5,224 nt of DNA, taken from positions 1 through 5,224 of the forward strand of contig JABXGY010000327.1 of the NCBI GenBank assembly GCA_016550395.1, in the 5' to 3' direction. Every line of letters begins with the position of its first letter. Positions within the stretch are counted from its first letter, which is position 1. Shown here piece after piece: positions 4,967-5,224 of this stretch. The notes under the pieces were generated by a model that was given only the letters and a program-made list of their open reading frames with translations, did no database searches and was not told where the DNA came from. The DNA comes from an archaeon. Its GTDB lineage: Archaea > Asgardarchaeota > Hermodarchaeia > Hermodarchaeales > Hermodarchaeaceae. Both the position numbers and the translations under genes were made by a program.

Positions 4967-5224
4967 ATGGTTGAGATTTTGAAGAAAAAACTGAACATGG
5001 ATTTTGATGAGGCAGTAAAACATGTGGAGAAGATTGTGCAAGAAGAAGGATTTGGGTTACTTGCAAGCAAACCACTTCACACAATTTTCGAACAAAAACT
5101 AGGAATCAAAGACTATCCGCGCTTCATGATGATCTGTGTTTGTGGACCAAAATTCGCCAAATCAGCGCTCGATGTTTCATTTAATGTTGGACTCCTCTTT
5201 CCCTGTACTTTTGTTGTTTACGAA
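4967..5224 (+). CDS. DUF302 domain protein, C-terminus cut off by window edge
   Basis: The visible 86 residues show the DUF302 pattern: an opening DFDEAVKHVEKIVQEEGFGLL (12-32) in place of the usual amphipathic helix and strand, then KLGIKDYPRFMMICVCGPKFAKSAL (44-68), and GLLFPCTFVVYE (75-86) matching the family's conserved leucine-proline-cysteine strand. C59 and C80 fall at the family's two most conserved cysteine positions; C57 is extra. The family's function is not established; members are small cytoplasmic proteins or domains, often near sulfur, heme or redox genes. The ATG start is supported by AAGGTGG at 4954-4960, six bases upstream. It lies 18 bases downstream of the AhpD-like gene on the same strand, so an operon is likely. 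The frame stays open to the last base, and most of a single domain (usually around 130 residues) is present. Confidence 0.85.
   Translation, partial: MVEILKKKLNMDFDEAVKHVEKIVQEEGFGLLASKPLHTIFEQKLGIKDYPRFMMICVCGPKFAKSALDVSFNVGLLFPCTFVVYE

Noticed and set aside
4733..5041. 102-codon minus-strand open frame spanning the AhpD-like and DUF302 genes
   Set aside because: Both plus-strand genes have clear family motifs and ribosome binding sites; the reverse frame is low in domain-like content.
1..5224. Insertion sequences, CRISPR arrays, tRNA or rRNA genes
   Set aside because: No transposase-like protein, regularly spaced repeats, or cloverleaf-like sequence was seen on either strand.

Overview
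The window looks like a piece of a prokaryotic, probably archaeal, chromosome of moderately AT-rich composition. The archaeal reading rests on four signs: an ArsR-like winged-helix regulator with an all-helical tail, apparent TTG starts behind short Shine-Dalgarno (SD) sequences, TATA-like boxes about 25-30 bases before plausible transcript starts, and no convincing bacterial -35/-10 pairs. It is an inference; a mesophilic archaeon, perhaps Asgard-like, is my best guess, and the lineage is not proven by what can be seen. There are no mobile elements, tRNA or rRNA genes, or CRISPR repeats. Both ends of the window cut through genes.

Left part (1-1438): a minus-strand NAD(P)-dependent opine (octopine/nopaline) dehydrogenase-family gene, missing its C-terminal end, is divergent from a plus-strand winged-helix regulator that starts at TTG. 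The 205-base gap between them is rich in dyads. It holds a 22-bp near-perfect palindrome just upstream of the regulator's TATA-like box, and a hairpin-forming stretch in the likely leader of the dehydrogenase. A local regulator-target pair with autoregulation is the natural reading.

Middle (1612-4455): a full-length YyaL/SPATA20-type protein (DUF255 thioredoxin-like domain plus six-hairpin barrel) converges tail to tail with a class I SAM-dependent methyltransferase. Their ends overlap by six bases, so transcription of each gene must run into or end inside the other.

Right part (4456-5224): divergent from the methyltransferase is a likely two-gene operon of a small AhpD-like carboxymuconolactone decarboxylase-family protein with a CxxCxxxH redox site, followed 18 bases later by a DUF302 protein cut by the window edge. 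The gap between the methyltransferase and this operon carries two small dyads at the candidate promoters.

Three of the six genes (YyaL-like, AhpD-like, DUF302) carry conserved paired cysteines, so a thiol-redox theme is visible, although nothing proves they act together. I see no clear new multi-gene system. The most useful leads are the 22-bp dyad with its adjacent regulator and the AhpD-DUF302 pair.
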